Positions 25,101 through 32,967 of a stretch of DNA of 49,023 nucleotides are shown one piece after another. This stretch comes from an uncultured Candidatus Melainabacteria bacterium (GTDB lineage: Bacteria; Cyanobacteriota; Vampirovibrionia; Gastranaerophilales; Gastranaerophilaceae). The stretch covers positions 1-49,023 of the forward strand of contig CAKVLL010000012.1 in NCBI GenBank assembly GCA_934757255.1. The letters run 5' to 3'. The notes under the pieces were generated by a model. It saw only the letters and a program-made list of their open reading frames with translations. It did no database searches and was not told where the DNA came from. The position numbers and the translations under genes were made by a program. The stretch's first letter is position 1; each line of letters opens with the position of its first letter.

Positions 25101-27517
25101 TAAACAATAGTGACGATATTTTAGAAATTATTGGTGATAATAACATAATCAAAGCATCAAGAAATAATAAAAATATTAGTATAGTCGGTAATAACAATAA
25201 TTATTCCGGCTCTAGCAATGTTGATACTATAAATGTAAAAGGAAATTCTAATACAATTGACGGAAATGATGGCAATGATAAAATATATATTCAAACAGGT
25301 TCTGATAATATTATTCAAGGTGGAAACGGTAATGATTATATAGAAATGAATTCAAATAACAATAATATAGATGGTGGTAATGGTGCAGACAATATTATTG
25401 TTAATGGAACAAATGATTCATCATACACAATAACTGGTGGAACTGGCAATGATAATATTACCATAAATGGTTCTAATAGCTCAGGATTGATAACCGGTGG
25501 TGATGGTAATGACACTATTAATATTTCCGGAAATAAAAATACTAATGTTAGAGGCGGCAATGGTGATGACAATATAACAATTAGTGGTAACAACAATGAA
25601 ATATTTGGCGAAAATGGAGCTGACACAATTACAACTACAGGCAATAACAACGCTATAGATGGTGGAGAAGATAATGACAAAATATATGTAAAATCTGATA
25701 ATAATAGTGCATTAATAACTGGTAGTAATGGAAATGATTATATTTCTGTCACAGGAAGAAACAATTCTAACATTCATGGTGGTGCCGGAAATGATAGTTT
25801 ATACCAAACAAATTCAATTTCAAATTGTGATGAATTTGAAGATATAACTTCAACTCTTTCAAAAGGAGATTTCTCTCTTGCTGCAAATACACAAGCTAAA
25901 ATAACAATTCGTGGCAGAACTTATATTTTCTATTCACCATTTGCACAAATTATAAATTATGAAATGATTAATAATCTACTAAATTTGTCGGCTAACAATA
26001 CTACTATAAATTCTCAAAATGGTGTAAATGATTCTCTAAAAATTGTAGGAAATTCAAATAGCATTAATCTGAAAGACGGCAATGATAGTTTAATTGTAGA
26101 AGGCAATTCTAACACCATTAATGCTACAAATGGAAATAAGAATATTCAGGTAAATGGTGATGACAACACTTATAATGGTTCAAGTGGAGTTAATACAGTT
26201 TTAGTAAATGGAGATTCTAATCGTATTTTGGGCGGTGAATCTGCAGATATTATAAATATTCAATCCGGTTCAGACAACTCTGTTATGGGTAATGATGGTG
26301 ATGACATAGTCACAATTAGCAGTACCAATAATAATGTTTATGGCGGAGATGGTAATGACACAATTATAATGGAGTCTTCTAACGCAGAAAATTACACTAT
26401 AGATGGTGGTAGTGGTAATGATGTAATTTATGTAAAAGGTTCTAATTCAAAAGGATTGATTAATGGTGGCAGTGGTGATGATAGTATAATTGTTACGGGC
26501 TCTAATAATTCAAATATTGCTACTGGCAGTGGTGACGATTCTGTCGTAAATACAGGTGATAATAATACTTTTGTTAATTCTAGTGGAATTGCGACTATCA
26601 ATGAAGGAGGGGCTTCAACCTTGACCGGTTTTGACACTATTAATATTATTGGTTCAAAAGGTAGCTTTACGTTAACAGAATCTAAAGAAGTTCAAATTAA
26701 ACATAATAAAAATAGTTATATATTGAAAGCTGAACAACCAAATACAAAAGTAGATTATCAACAATCTTCTTCAACATTGATTTTGGGAGTAAGTAATTCT
26801 GAACTAAAAACAACAGAAGATGAAGCCGCCGATTTGGTGATAAATGGCTCTAATAATACAATTAGCCTTGCCGATTCTGAAGATTCTTCTTTTACAATAA
26901 ATGGAAATGATAATAAAATTAAAGCCGGTAATGGAAGTTATGATATAACAAATTCCGGAAATGGTAATACAATAGATTGTAAAACAGGAGATGCTTATAT
27001 AGAAGTAATTGAAAATTCTGACGGTACTATTATAAATGGAAATCAAGCCAAGGTGACCGTTTTAAATGCAGGAAATAATACTCTTCTTAATAACTGTGAT
27101 ACATTAATTAAAAAAGTTAATGATATAATACTCCAGATTGGTATAAATTCTGATAAATCTTCCCAAATGGGCATCGCAACAGGTTTTTTGCCAGGAAGAT
27201 TAAAATTTAATGTTTCAAATAGGGAGTTTGCAAATCTCGCTTTAGATAAATCATCTTCACTAATAGAAAGTGTTACAAAAAAAATAACAGAAATTGGTTC
27301 GCATTATAGTCGCTTGGCTTCTGCTTTAGAAGAAAATGAAACTCGTTCTTTTAACCTAACTGCTTCTAAATCAACTTTACAAGATGCCGATGTAGTAGAG
27401 GTTACATCTGCATATATAAGAAATTTAATTTTACAACAATCTTCTAGTATTTTGTCTATTATGACAACAAATATAAATTCTCAAATCGTTCAGTCATTAT
27501 TGCCTAGTGTGAGTTAA
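19130..27517 (+). CDS. Giant flagellin-like protein with a huge beta-solenoid/RTX-like repeat region
   Basis: The 2795-residue protein starts with a clear flagellin N-terminal domain: RLSSGFKVNSAKDAPANFAI (29-48), then helical heptads to about 150, including QYNGIDLF. It ends with the matching flagellin C-terminal domain (about 2675-2795; SASALEENETRSF-like helix, DADVVEVTSAY, ILQQSSSIL). Between them are a Thr/Ser linker (about 158-180) and roughly 2500 residues of 18-residue repeats of the type TNADIDSGAGNDNITVSG. Later repeats become RTX-like (GGxGNDxI), suggesting calcium binding. Six copies of a TYTITN-type module interrupt the solenoid. It is very rich in Asn, Gly, Thr, Ser, Asp and Ile. 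Normal flagellins are 250-600 residues. No other flagellar gene is in the window. A surface filament or adhesin is inferred. Confidence 0.9.
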   Translation: MHVCNDRLLLGLNQTLVGTTNNIAECLNRLSSGFKVNSAKDAPANFAIITEMQTELNSLDVARDNIEQGMDVLSLSEDLLNNILDRLERIKQLSLAASNSIYDKNALSAIQKEIDSCVDVISQIQITAQYNGIDLFQTTDGLDKNLSYLLKDGSILPSTSTSGFAPTTSTTSTTSTYSVSNEEPVAICAFSLGDGISLTSIEETEKNLSDTITIGKYRNKVITVAGKTYTITNLTDETNSISYIYDVTNDTLTIDGGNYSLSAKSNQSDNLVINGTGTIKINTNNNDDNIIINSGDNVEVNASSGNNSITSNISATITVGNGNNNISVNGENSIINTGSGINVININAQGVSLNQKSGSNNTINVSNQYSLNLNIDSFEYFIENATTFTANMQDSKLFLGGNNLNITALLAQVNSVVLSGNSISYTDNIGLSKIESNGANANIILNNNSNNTISINGANSTLKTGNGNNTVTVAGENSIINTGSGKDNITVSAKGVNVNSGSGDDTITISGSNAIINSGAGNNIINAGGTSSSITTGNGANTLNITGNYVTVRAGSGTDTIKITGTNADIDSGAGNDYLSISAGATNANIDTKTGNNTIISDLENVNITTGDGANNITLNGSSSNLITGNGNNTIWVNGASSSVTTGNGNNTIDVKGYYATVKTGSGTDTIKVTGTNANIDSGAGNDNITASGANANIKANDGNNKINSTSEKSTITVGDGANSITVGGTESTLVTGNGNNTITASGSSSTITVGDGANSITVDGTESTLVTGGGNNTITVSGSSSTITTGDGNNTVDVKGNYVTIKTGSGTDTIRITGSNANVNTGDGSDNITVNGANAKVDSGNDYDRITVSGANAEIKTGSGNDYITISSTATDSIINAASGNNTIISSATNSNITVGEADNNITLNGNNSSLITGNGNNTVSVGGNYITIKTGSGTDTIKVTGTNADIDSGAGNDNITVSGAYANIKANDGNNKINSTSEKSTITVGDGANSITVGGTESTLVTGNGNNTITASGSSSTITTGDGNNTVDVKGNYVTVKTGRGTDTIRITGTNANVNTGAGNDNITVSGAGANIKANDGNNKINSTSEKSTITVGDGANSITVGGTESTLVTGGGNNTITASGSSSTITTGDGNNTVNVKGNYVTVKTGSGTDTINITGTNANVNTGAGDDNITVSGSDANVNSGSGNDYITTTTSGTNATINSGDDDNTIISAGSNANIVTGNGNNDISLKGNNSELNLGNGDNNVSVSGNNDYVYTGSGKNTIGVTGTENVINFNKNSSSTVNDNGTNTTQVNKADGSSVLPDRGSLKIRAGESFDITIAGKTYTISNTMSKTGMLIYSYDSVNDIITFEGIQNGNAYYDKNNILQQDGETLNITAKSGQVDRVILKGSLGNVNLGDMDDYVEGYLYRGNVNTGAGNDTIIIKSGASGTSSRDKYLSYSGGDGDDYIETTSTAQYVNIYGNNGDDTFKIAGKGINVWGGAGNDYMEAVGNSAETRSYLYGGDGNDTMISSGYGYTLNGDNGKDTITVEAWNGNVNNDTQCEVNGGNDDDVITINARTNPIINAGAGNDTITVNATTGSILGWTGDDTFIINSNGNPQIIDGGEGYDTIIASNPEKYYKLNVENYIDKLPNAATISFSKGETRVLEFGNYTYTITNKNNSVASFSYNFDTSSKTFTINSNNFEIIAGDGQVDTIYVNGSENIIDAGDCDDTITINNRRSNNNTIYGSDGNDTFNICGYNNSVYGQAGNDIINMKTYGTDKVGNIDASHVVDGGDGDDIITIETSGNKGLITGGAGNDKIYVISSNNTNIQGGTGDDYIEMIGNDNNINGSSGNNTILVNGTNSENFSIIGGSGNDNITINSSNNTGLISGGDGDDYLVVNGSNNTNVNGGNGNDTLQINGNNNTNYNFETLDIKNTSGNINLQANVATTIKINGKLYTITSNEAQSINYSLLNNLLNLGVKNSGIVAQDNQDDNLKVTGSGNTVDINNSDDILEIIGDNNIIKASRNNKNISIVGNNNNYSGSSNVDTINVKGNSNTIDGNDGNDKIYIQTGSDNIIQGGNGNDYIEMNSNNNNIDGGNGADNIIVNGTNDSSYTITGGTGNDNITINGSNSSGLITGGDGNDTINISGNKNTNVRGGNGDDNITISGNNNEIFGENGADTITTTGNNNAIDGGEDNDKIYVKSDNNSALITGSNGNDYISVTGRNNSNIHGGAGNDSLYQTNSISNCDEFEDITSTLSKGDFSLAANTQAKITIRGRTYIFYSPFAQIINYEMINNLLNLSANNTTINSQNGVNDSLKIVGNSNSINLKDGNDSLIVEGNSNTINATNGNKNIQVNGDDNTYNGSSGVNTVLVNGDSNRILGGESADIINIQSGSDNSVMGNDGDDIVTISSTNNNVYGGDGNDTIIMESSNAENYTIDGGSGNDVIYVKGSNSKGLINGGSGDDSIIVTGSNNSNIATGSGDDSVVNTGDNNTFVNSSGIATINEGGASTLTGFDTINIIGSKGSFTLTESKEVQIKHNKNSYILKAEQPNTKVDYQQSSSTLILGVSNSELKTTEDEAADLVINGSNNTISLADSEDSSFTINGNDNKIKAGNGSYDITNSGNGNTIDCKTGDAYIEVIENSDGTIINGNQAKVTVLNAGNNTLLNNCDTLIKKVNDIILQIGINSDKSSQMGIATGFLPGRLKFNVSNREFANLALDKSSSLIESVTKKITEIGSHYSRLASALEENETRSFNLTASKSTLQDADVVEVTSAYIRNLILQQSSSILSIMTTNINSQIVQSLLPSVS
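22037..22684 (+). repeat. Two tandem near-identical 324-bp units in the giant flagellin-like gene
   Basis: Units 22037-22360 and 22361-22684 each encode 108 residues (six 18-residue coils) and start ATTAAAGCAAATGATGGTAA. A third related unit begins at 21221, with extra coils. The DNA identity is high by eye, so unequal recombination could change protein length. Confidence 0.85.
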
Positions 27518-27549
27518 TTTAGTGTGAAAATTTGCTATAAAATTTTCCA

Positions 27550-27576
27550 AATAATCAAACCATGTGTCCTTTTACA
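27550..27576 (-). repeat. Dispersed repeat copy after the giant flagellin-like gene
   Basis: The minus strand reads GGTTTGATTATTTGGAA, sharing GTTTGATTATTTGGAA exactly with the copy at 3126-3147. On the plus strand TCAAACCATGTGT (27555-27567) recurs at 18744-18756, with TTTACA three bases further in both, so copies flank the flagellin-like gene. Confidence 0.6.
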
Positions 27577-27617
27577 ATATTTTTTTTGTTAAATTGTTAA
27601 GTTTTGTAAATGTAAAT

Positions 27618-27645
27618 TTGCAAGCTGTAATTCAGTTGGTATAAT
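27618..27645 (+). promoter_or_regulatory. Promoter of the glycine-zipper protein gene
   Basis: TTGCAA (27618-27623) and TATAAT (27640-27645) are 16 bp apart, 180 bp before the ATG. The 5' untranslated region is long, but I see no known riboswitch. TAGGAG lies about 9 bases before the ATG. The remainder of 27518-27825 holds no gene. Confidence 0.6.
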
Positions 27646-27825
27646 AGTTTTAGACAATTGATGCAAAAATTATCAAAAAAACATGCCGTTAAGATAGCAA
27701 TTTTTAAACTGTTCGTGTGTTTAGATATATAAGACCAAAAGATTGTAGAATTTTAATGGGATTAAATGTAAGATAAAACAAAACGGAAATTAAATAATAG
27801 TTGTAAAATATAGGAGTAATTAGTT

Positions 27826-29541
27826 ATGACAGACGCATTATCAATTCAAGGGGCAGAACAACAAAAAAGAACAAACCCTTATTTGGCTGGAGGCTTAGGT
27901 GCAGCAGCCGGTGCCGGTGTAGGTTGGGGCGCAACAGCTTTGTACAACAGTAGAAATACTGGTGAAGCTAAATCTTTTGATGATTTAGTAAAAGATGCAA
28001 ATGAAAAAGATAAAGTTGAATTGCAATCTAAAAAAGAAGCTTTAGACAAAGCTCAAAAAACTTTGGATGATGCAAGCAAACCGGTAGTTGAAGGTTCTGA
28101 AAAAGTAGAATTAGATAACGCAATTAAAGCTAGAGACGAAGAATTAGCAAAATTGACTGAAGAAAAAGGGACAACTGCTAAAAGGGTTGAAGTCAAGGCT
28201 GCTGCTGATATGCACACTCCAGAAGGAATGACAGCTGCAGAATTTGAAAACAAGTATAATCCATTAAAGGCAAAGTACGATGCTGCCGTTTCATCAGCTG
28301 AAAGTGCAACTTCCGGCAAATATTATGAAGCTAAGACAAAATTTAATGATGTTCATGATGCAACAGAAAATGCTTATAAAAAAGCGGTTGAAGATGCAAA
28401 GAATAGCGGTAATCCGAAAAAGGCATTTGAAATAAAGAAAAACAATAGTTTTACTAGATTTTTTAGAAGTGTAGGCTTAGGTCCAAAATCTATATATGGT
28501 AATATTTCAGAAACAGTCCAAAAAGATATTTTGCCATTGCAAACAGAATTGACAAATGAACAAAAGAAATCATTGGGTGAATTCGTTGCAGAGACAGACG
28601 CTTCCAAATTGCCAAAAGGTATTAAACATACACAAGAATTGATTCAAGTAAAAGATGCGTCAGGTAAATTAGAAGGATATTTGCTATTGCAAAAAGGTAC
28701 AGAAGCTGACAAATTGGCAGAAATCAATAAGGATTTAAAATCTCAACAAAAACAAATCACCGATGAATTGTTTAGTAATGCAAGAAAACGTTATGATTTG
28801 CAAGTTAAAATTGATGGTTATTCAGATGATTTTGTAAAAAAACAAGAAAGTAACTTAAAAGCTGCGAAACTCGTTGACGCAAGTGGTAATGCAACTCTTA
28901 GCGATTTGAAAACTGTTGCAGAATATACAGATGACCTTTCTAAGTTGAGAGGTGGTAAACCGGCTGATATTGCTACAATAACAGGCGAATATGGAGTATC
29001 GACTATTGATGAAGCAAAGAAAATTGTTCAACAAAGAAAAACTATTGCAGAAAACCATGCTAATGGCTTAAAGAAATTAAATAATGCTTTCAATGCAATA
29101 TTAGAAAACGATTCAAGAATTGTGAATTTAAAAAATGCTAAAGAAACTGCATTGTATAGAGAAAGAGGCGTTAGAAAAGCATATGGAGAACTAAGACATA
29201 AGTTCCCAAGTATTTTTGGCGGAACAAGCAGTACAGCTTTAACAGAAGAACAAGCTATGCAAAAAGACAGTTATAAAAGATTAGCGAAAATTGTTGAAGA
29301 CAAACAAGCTATTTATGATAAAGCTGTTGCAGAAAAAGGCAAAGTAAATGAAGGTGTTAAAAAGACCGCACAAGAAGCTTTAGAAAAAGCAAAAGGTGAA
29401 TATGATAAATTGATTGCAGACCTTGGTGGTAAGGTAAAAGGAATTCACGGTGGTGCTAAAGCAGCTATCATTGGTGGTGCAGCGGCAATTGCAGGTCTAA
29501 TCGGTTTAGGAATAGCTAATTCTAATAACAAAGACGCATAA
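27826..29541 (+). CDS. Coiled-coil protein with two glycine-zipper membrane segments
   Basis: I do not recognise a named family. The 571-residue protein has a short polar start, a glycine/alanine-rich hydrophobic segment at about 20-41 (LAGGLGAAAGAGVGWGATAL) and a second at the C-terminus, about 548-566 (AAIIGGAAAIAGLIGLGIAN). Between them are about 500 residues of Lys/Glu/Ala-rich helix with long coiled-coil stretches (about 60-110, 270-330 and 480-535). No cleavable signal peptide is evident. Both glycine-zipper helices could enter a membrane, leaving the coiled-coil body on one side. It has its own promoter and terminator. An envelope-linked structural or secreted role is possible but unproved. 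Confidence 0.85.
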   Translation: MTDALSIQGAEQQKRTNPYLAGGLGAAAGAGVGWGATALYNSRNTGEAKSFDDLVKDANEKDKVELQSKKEALDKAQKTLDDASKPVVEGSEKVELDNAIKARDEELAKLTEEKGTTAKRVEVKAAADMHTPEGMTAAEFENKYNPLKAKYDAAVSSAESATSGKYYEAKTKFNDVHDATENAYKKAVEDAKNSGNPKKAFEIKKNNSFTRFFRSVGLGPKSIYGNISETVQKDILPLQTELTNEQKKSLGEFVAETDASKLPKGIKHTQELIQVKDASGKLEGYLLLQKGTEADKLAEINKDLKSQQKQITDELFSNARKRYDLQVKIDGYSDDFVKKQESNLKAAKLVDASGNATLSDLKTVAEYTDDLSKLRGGKPADIATITGEYGVSTIDEAKKIVQQRKTIAENHANGLKKLNNAFNAILENDSRIVNLKNAKETALYRERGVRKAYGELRHKFPSIFGGTSSTALTEEQAMQKDSYKRLAKIVEDKQAIYDKAVAEKGKVNEGVKKTAQEALEKAKGEYDKLIADLGGKVKGIHGGAKAAIIGGAAAIAGLIGLGIANSNNKDA

Positions 29542-29606
29542 CAGAATCAAAATATCATTGCATAAGCACTTGATAAACTAATAACAACTATTATTTTACA
29601 AACAAC

Positions 29607-29640
29607 AAGAACGACTGACTTCCGTTAGTCGTTCTTTTAT
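29607..29640 (+). terminator. Rho-independent terminator after the glycine-zipper gene
   Basis: AAGAACGACT (29607-29616) pairs perfectly with AGTCGTTCTT (29627-29636) around a 10-base loop, followed by TTTTATTAT. Confidence 0.85.
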
Positions 29641-29663
29641 TATAAAAAACACAATTCAATTCA

Positions 29664-29799
29664 TCCCCTCTCCGAGGGAGAGGGTTGAAAATCAAGTTGA
29701 GCCATGCGAAACTTAGATTTTCGGGTGAGGGTTCGAGCCGTAAGCAACCTCCCTAACCATGGAGGTTAGAAAAGCGGTCGGGGCGAAGCCCCGACCGCT
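29664..29799. repeat. GC-rich palindromic repeats (REP/MITE-like)
   Basis: CCCTCTCC/GGAGAGGG (about 29665-29683) forms an 8-bp stem. It is followed by a second imperfect stem (GAAAATCAAGTT with AACTTAGATTTTC). A separate perfect hairpin, AGCGGTCGGGGC-GAA-GCCCCGACCGCT, lies at 29773-29799. The GC content is far above the surrounding DNA. The last hairpin is followed on the minus strand by TTTC and may also end transcription of the LysM gene. No coding gene is seen in 29542-29812. Confidence 0.75.
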
Positions 29800-29812
29800 A
29801 CAAGATATCTTA

Positions 29813-32800
29813 TTAATAATATATATTATAATTGAACCAATTTGGCTGATGTTTATCCCACTTGATTTTACTCAAGTCTAAAACATCACCTTGTTTAAGC
29901 TTAGAAGCACTTTCCAAACCTAAATCTTTGGCAATATCTTCTCTAAAATCTTTAACATAATCATTTAGAGCTTCATTGATTCTTTTTTCTGTCCATTTCT
30001 TTTTATCTTTATCACCATCGACCGATTTCTTAAGAGCAGGGAACTTGTCCAAATGATTTGTCAGATAACCTTTAATAATATTATCTAACTTTTCACCTGT
30101 TTGTACAACATGCTTGGAATCGTCTGGATTATTCCATAACAAATCCCGTTGCACTGCTTTAGAACTTTGATCAAATATCTTTTGTTTCTCTTGTGCTGAT
30201 AAAACATTTTGTACTTCTGACATAGTAACCAAAGAATTATACACTGCAGTTCCTTTGTTTTCAGGGTTTAGAATAAAATCTCTTAATTTCTTTTTGATTT
30301 CATTATCCATTGTAAAGCTACAATTATTAAACAATAGAACCATATCTAAATTAGAAAAATCTAATGTCTTAAAGATAGCTTTGAATAATTTTTGGGCTTC
30401 ACCCTTTGTACAATCTTCAGGCAATGCTTTTATAACATTCTGAACTGTTGCACCTTTTGGTAGCAGGGATTTATCAAAAGTATAATTACCGTTGCCATCA
30501 TCTTTACAGTAAGCTTTTACAATATCTAGTCTGTGTTCAGGAGAAATTGTATTACATTCTTGCCCCAAAGTAAATTCTATTAACTTATCTTTTATAGCCT
30601 TACTATCAGGAAATTTATCAAGAATAGCATCGAATGGCATGTTTCCTGCTTTAGCTAACACCATCTTATTGTCAATAAAATCTATGACATCTTTTTCATC
30701 TTCCATTGTTTCTACCATTTCACCGTAGTGAGATGCTATTATACTACTATTTACACGGTTTTCAATAGCTTCATTGTATTGACCTTTACCCATATCTTCA
30801 ATTTTTGTATAGTTAATCAGTGCTTTTGTCATATCATCAGAAACTACATCAAGCAGTTTATTCATTTCTTCTTTAGTTGGGCGGCGGGTTGGGTTGAAGG
30901 TGTATTCTGTTTTGTCGTTGCCTTCTTCGTCTTTTGTTGTAGTTTTTTCAAAATATGTTTCGGCAATTTCAGTTCTTACAGCTTCTTGTTGGTCATCAGG
31001 TAATTTGTTAATCCAATCATCAGCTACACCTAGCCATGCAGCATTTTCTAAATTACCTTTTTCTTTTGTATAAATATCTTTGATACGCGCAAGCATAGCA
31101 TTTTTGATATCATCAGACCAATCAGAGTTAGCAGAACTGTCTAAATAATAAAGAACTTCCATGCCGTTTGCATTGATAACTGTTTTGATATCTTCATCTT
31201 TTGCCTTTAATTCTTTTGCTTGAAGTAATAAACAATTTGCAAGCTCAACATCTTTTGTGTTTGCATATTCTTTAAACAAAGCTGTTTTCTTTTCATCTGT
31301 GTCAGCTGCTTTAAGTTTATTTACGAATTCATCAAGCAGTTTTTCATCACTTGCCCAATAACTATTATTACCTACAACAGTTGTATAAGCCAATCGTCCA
31401 TCTTCACCATAACTTAGATATTTTTCATTAACATGATTAGCTTCATCAGCCTCTATTTTGAAACCGTCTTGGCATTTTGTATTAACCAACGCATCTTTTA
31501 ACTTAACTTCATCCGCGCTCAATTTTTCTCCGGCTTTTTCTTTTTCACGGATTTCTTGATACATGCCAGCTAATGTTTCATGTGCTTCACGGTTCTTTTC
31601 AAACGCTGACATGGTAACTTCACCATCGTCGTCAGTAGTCATAGATTTAACCACATTTGCATTACGAGTCAGAAGCAAATCGTTAGCAAAAGCCTTACAT
31701 TCGTCGGATTCGATATTCAAATATTTATCTGACTGCAACAAAGCAGCTGCGTTACGTACAATTTGTTCATTACCGCCTGATTTTTCAATAAGCAATTTTA
31801 AATTAGCTAAGCCGGTTGCTTGGCGTTTTGCTTTCACTTCAGGAGTTTCTTTTGCACCGCGGTCACTCTTTATATTGCCTGCAATTTCCCACAATTCAGC
31901 TTCTAATTTTTTCAAATTTTCAACAGAATCTGCTGAAAGTTTAACATTGCGGAATATAGGATATGGACAATTTGACCCAAATGACTTCTGGAACATAGTT
32001 TCAGGATCATGATTTTTATTAGTATATTTCATGATAAATCCGCCTTGTTTATATTTAGGGTCTTTAAAACTTTTCAAAACATTGCCGTCTTTATCAACAG
32101 GCACACCTTTACCCATATTCAAGCCGTTTTTTGTAACTGCAATAGTAGAAGTTTTGCCATCAACGAGAGTTGGTTGTTTTTTGTAGTCTACAACTTTATC
32201 ATTTGCAACGCCGTCTGCTTGACCTTTTTTAGATGTTCCTTTTGTCCAATCATCACCAGCAGCAGTCGCAGTTCCATTAAAAGCTTTTGCAGAGTCATTA
32301 TTATTCTCTTTAACTTTTGCAATAGCTTCATCTGTCAATTTAACCTTTAATTTGACACCTTCTTTAATATTATTAACGTCATTAATATTATTTAAATTGG
32401 CAATTTGTGCAATACGGTTATTGATTGCACGAAAATCATCAGTCGGCAAGCCTTCTTCTGCCAATTGCTTTTTAACAATCGTATAAAGAGTCTCACCTTT
32501 TTTTACTACATGTAAATCTGCATCATCGCCCTTAAAATATCCACCAAGCGTTTCTGCATTGTAACTGTTTCTCAAATTCTGCATAGCATCATTGTATGCA
32601 CGACGTGGAGTTTTTCCATCTTCTGCAACTTCTACCGTATAATTATTATTCTCCAAATTCGTCTTAAGCTTTTGCAATTCACCTGCTTCCAGCTTACCGT
32701 TACTGTTAGCATCAACCCCTTCAAAAATCGTATCTGCAGGATTTGCTAACTTCTTTTTAACATCCTCAAGCTTCTCTCCTGATTGAATTGTTACTGTTTG

Positions 32801-32833
32801 ACCATTAACTTGAACATTAATACTTGTTGACAT
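29813..32833 (-). CDS. Large LysM-domain protein with EF-hand-like loop
   Basis: The start at 32833 is chosen because AAAGGAG lies 8-9 bases upstream; an in-frame ATG at 32851 precedes that site. The 1006-residue protein opens with a ubiquitin-like VNGQTVTIQSGEKLEDVKKK segment. An EF-hand-type loop, DANSNGKLEAGE (about 41-52), follows. A LysM-like module at about 105-165 begins HVVKKGETLYTIVKKQL and a second at the C-terminus (about 915-995) begins HVVQTGEKLDNIIKGYL. LysM domains bind N-acetylglucosamine polymers such as peptidoglycan. The 700-residue middle is helical and unrecognised. No signal peptide or membrane helix is visible. GC-rich inverted repeats flank both ends. Envelope association is inference. 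Confidence 0.85.
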   Translation of the reverse strand: MSTSINVQVNGQTVTIQSGEKLEDVKKKLANPADTIFEGVDANSNGKLEAGELQKLKTNLENNNYTVEVAEDGKTPRRAYNDAMQNLRNSYNAETLGGYFKGDDADLHVVKKGETLYTIVKKQLAEEGLPTDDFRAINNRIAQIANLNNINDVNNIKEGVKLKVKLTDEAIAKVKENNNDSAKAFNGTATAAGDDWTKGTSKKGQADGVANDKVVDYKKQPTLVDGKTSTIAVTKNGLNMGKGVPVDKDGNVLKSFKDPKYKQGGFIMKYTNKNHDPETMFQKSFGSNCPYPIFRNVKLSADSVENLKKLEAELWEIAGNIKSDRGAKETPEVKAKRQATGLANLKLLIEKSGGNEQIVRNAAALLQSDKYLNIESDECKAFANDLLLTRNANVVKSMTTDDDGEVTMSAFEKNREAHETLAGMYQEIREKEKAGEKLSADEVKLKDALVNTKCQDGFKIEADEANHVNEKYLSYGEDGRLAYTTVVGNNSYWASDEKLLDEFVNKLKAADTDEKKTALFKEYANTKDVELANCLLLQAKELKAKDEDIKTVINANGMEVLYYLDSSANSDWSDDIKNAMLARIKDIYTKEKGNLENAAWLGVADDWINKLPDDQQEAVRTEIAETYFEKTTTKDEEGNDKTEYTFNPTRRPTKEEMNKLLDVVSDDMTKALINYTKIEDMGKGQYNEAIENRVNSSIIASHYGEMVETMEDEKDVIDFIDNKMVLAKAGNMPFDAILDKFPDSKAIKDKLIEFTLGQECNTISPEHRLDIVKAYCKDDGNGNYTFDKSLLPKGATVQNVIKALPEDCTKGEAQKLFKAIFKTLDFSNLDMVLLFNNCSFTMDNEIKKKLRDFILNPENKGTAVYNSLVTMSEVQNVLSAQEKQKIFDQSSKAVQRDLLWNNPDDSKHVVQTGEKLDNIIKGYLTNHLDKFPALKKSVDGDKDKKKWTEKRINEALNDYVKDFREDIAKDLGLESASKLKQGDVLDLSKIKWDKHQPNWFNYNIYY

Positions 32834-32967
32834 TAGATAATCTCCTTTCATGCAACTTACACTTTATGTTCATATTTACGGCATTTTTTTGAAAAACTTT
32901 AGGATTTTGGAAGGAATATTTACAATTTGTTACATTAGAGATATGAGTGGATTTGAATTGACGGTAT

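Noticed and set aside
20401..26637. Several minus-strand frames of 60-110 residues inside the giant gene
   Set aside because: They are periodic Leu/Pro/Ile/Val-rich shadows of the 18-residue repeats without start signals.
19130..27517. Classifying the giant gene as an RTX toxin or autotransporter
   Set aside because: There is no toxin, protease or beta-barrel domain and no type I secretion gene nearby; both ends match flagellin instead.
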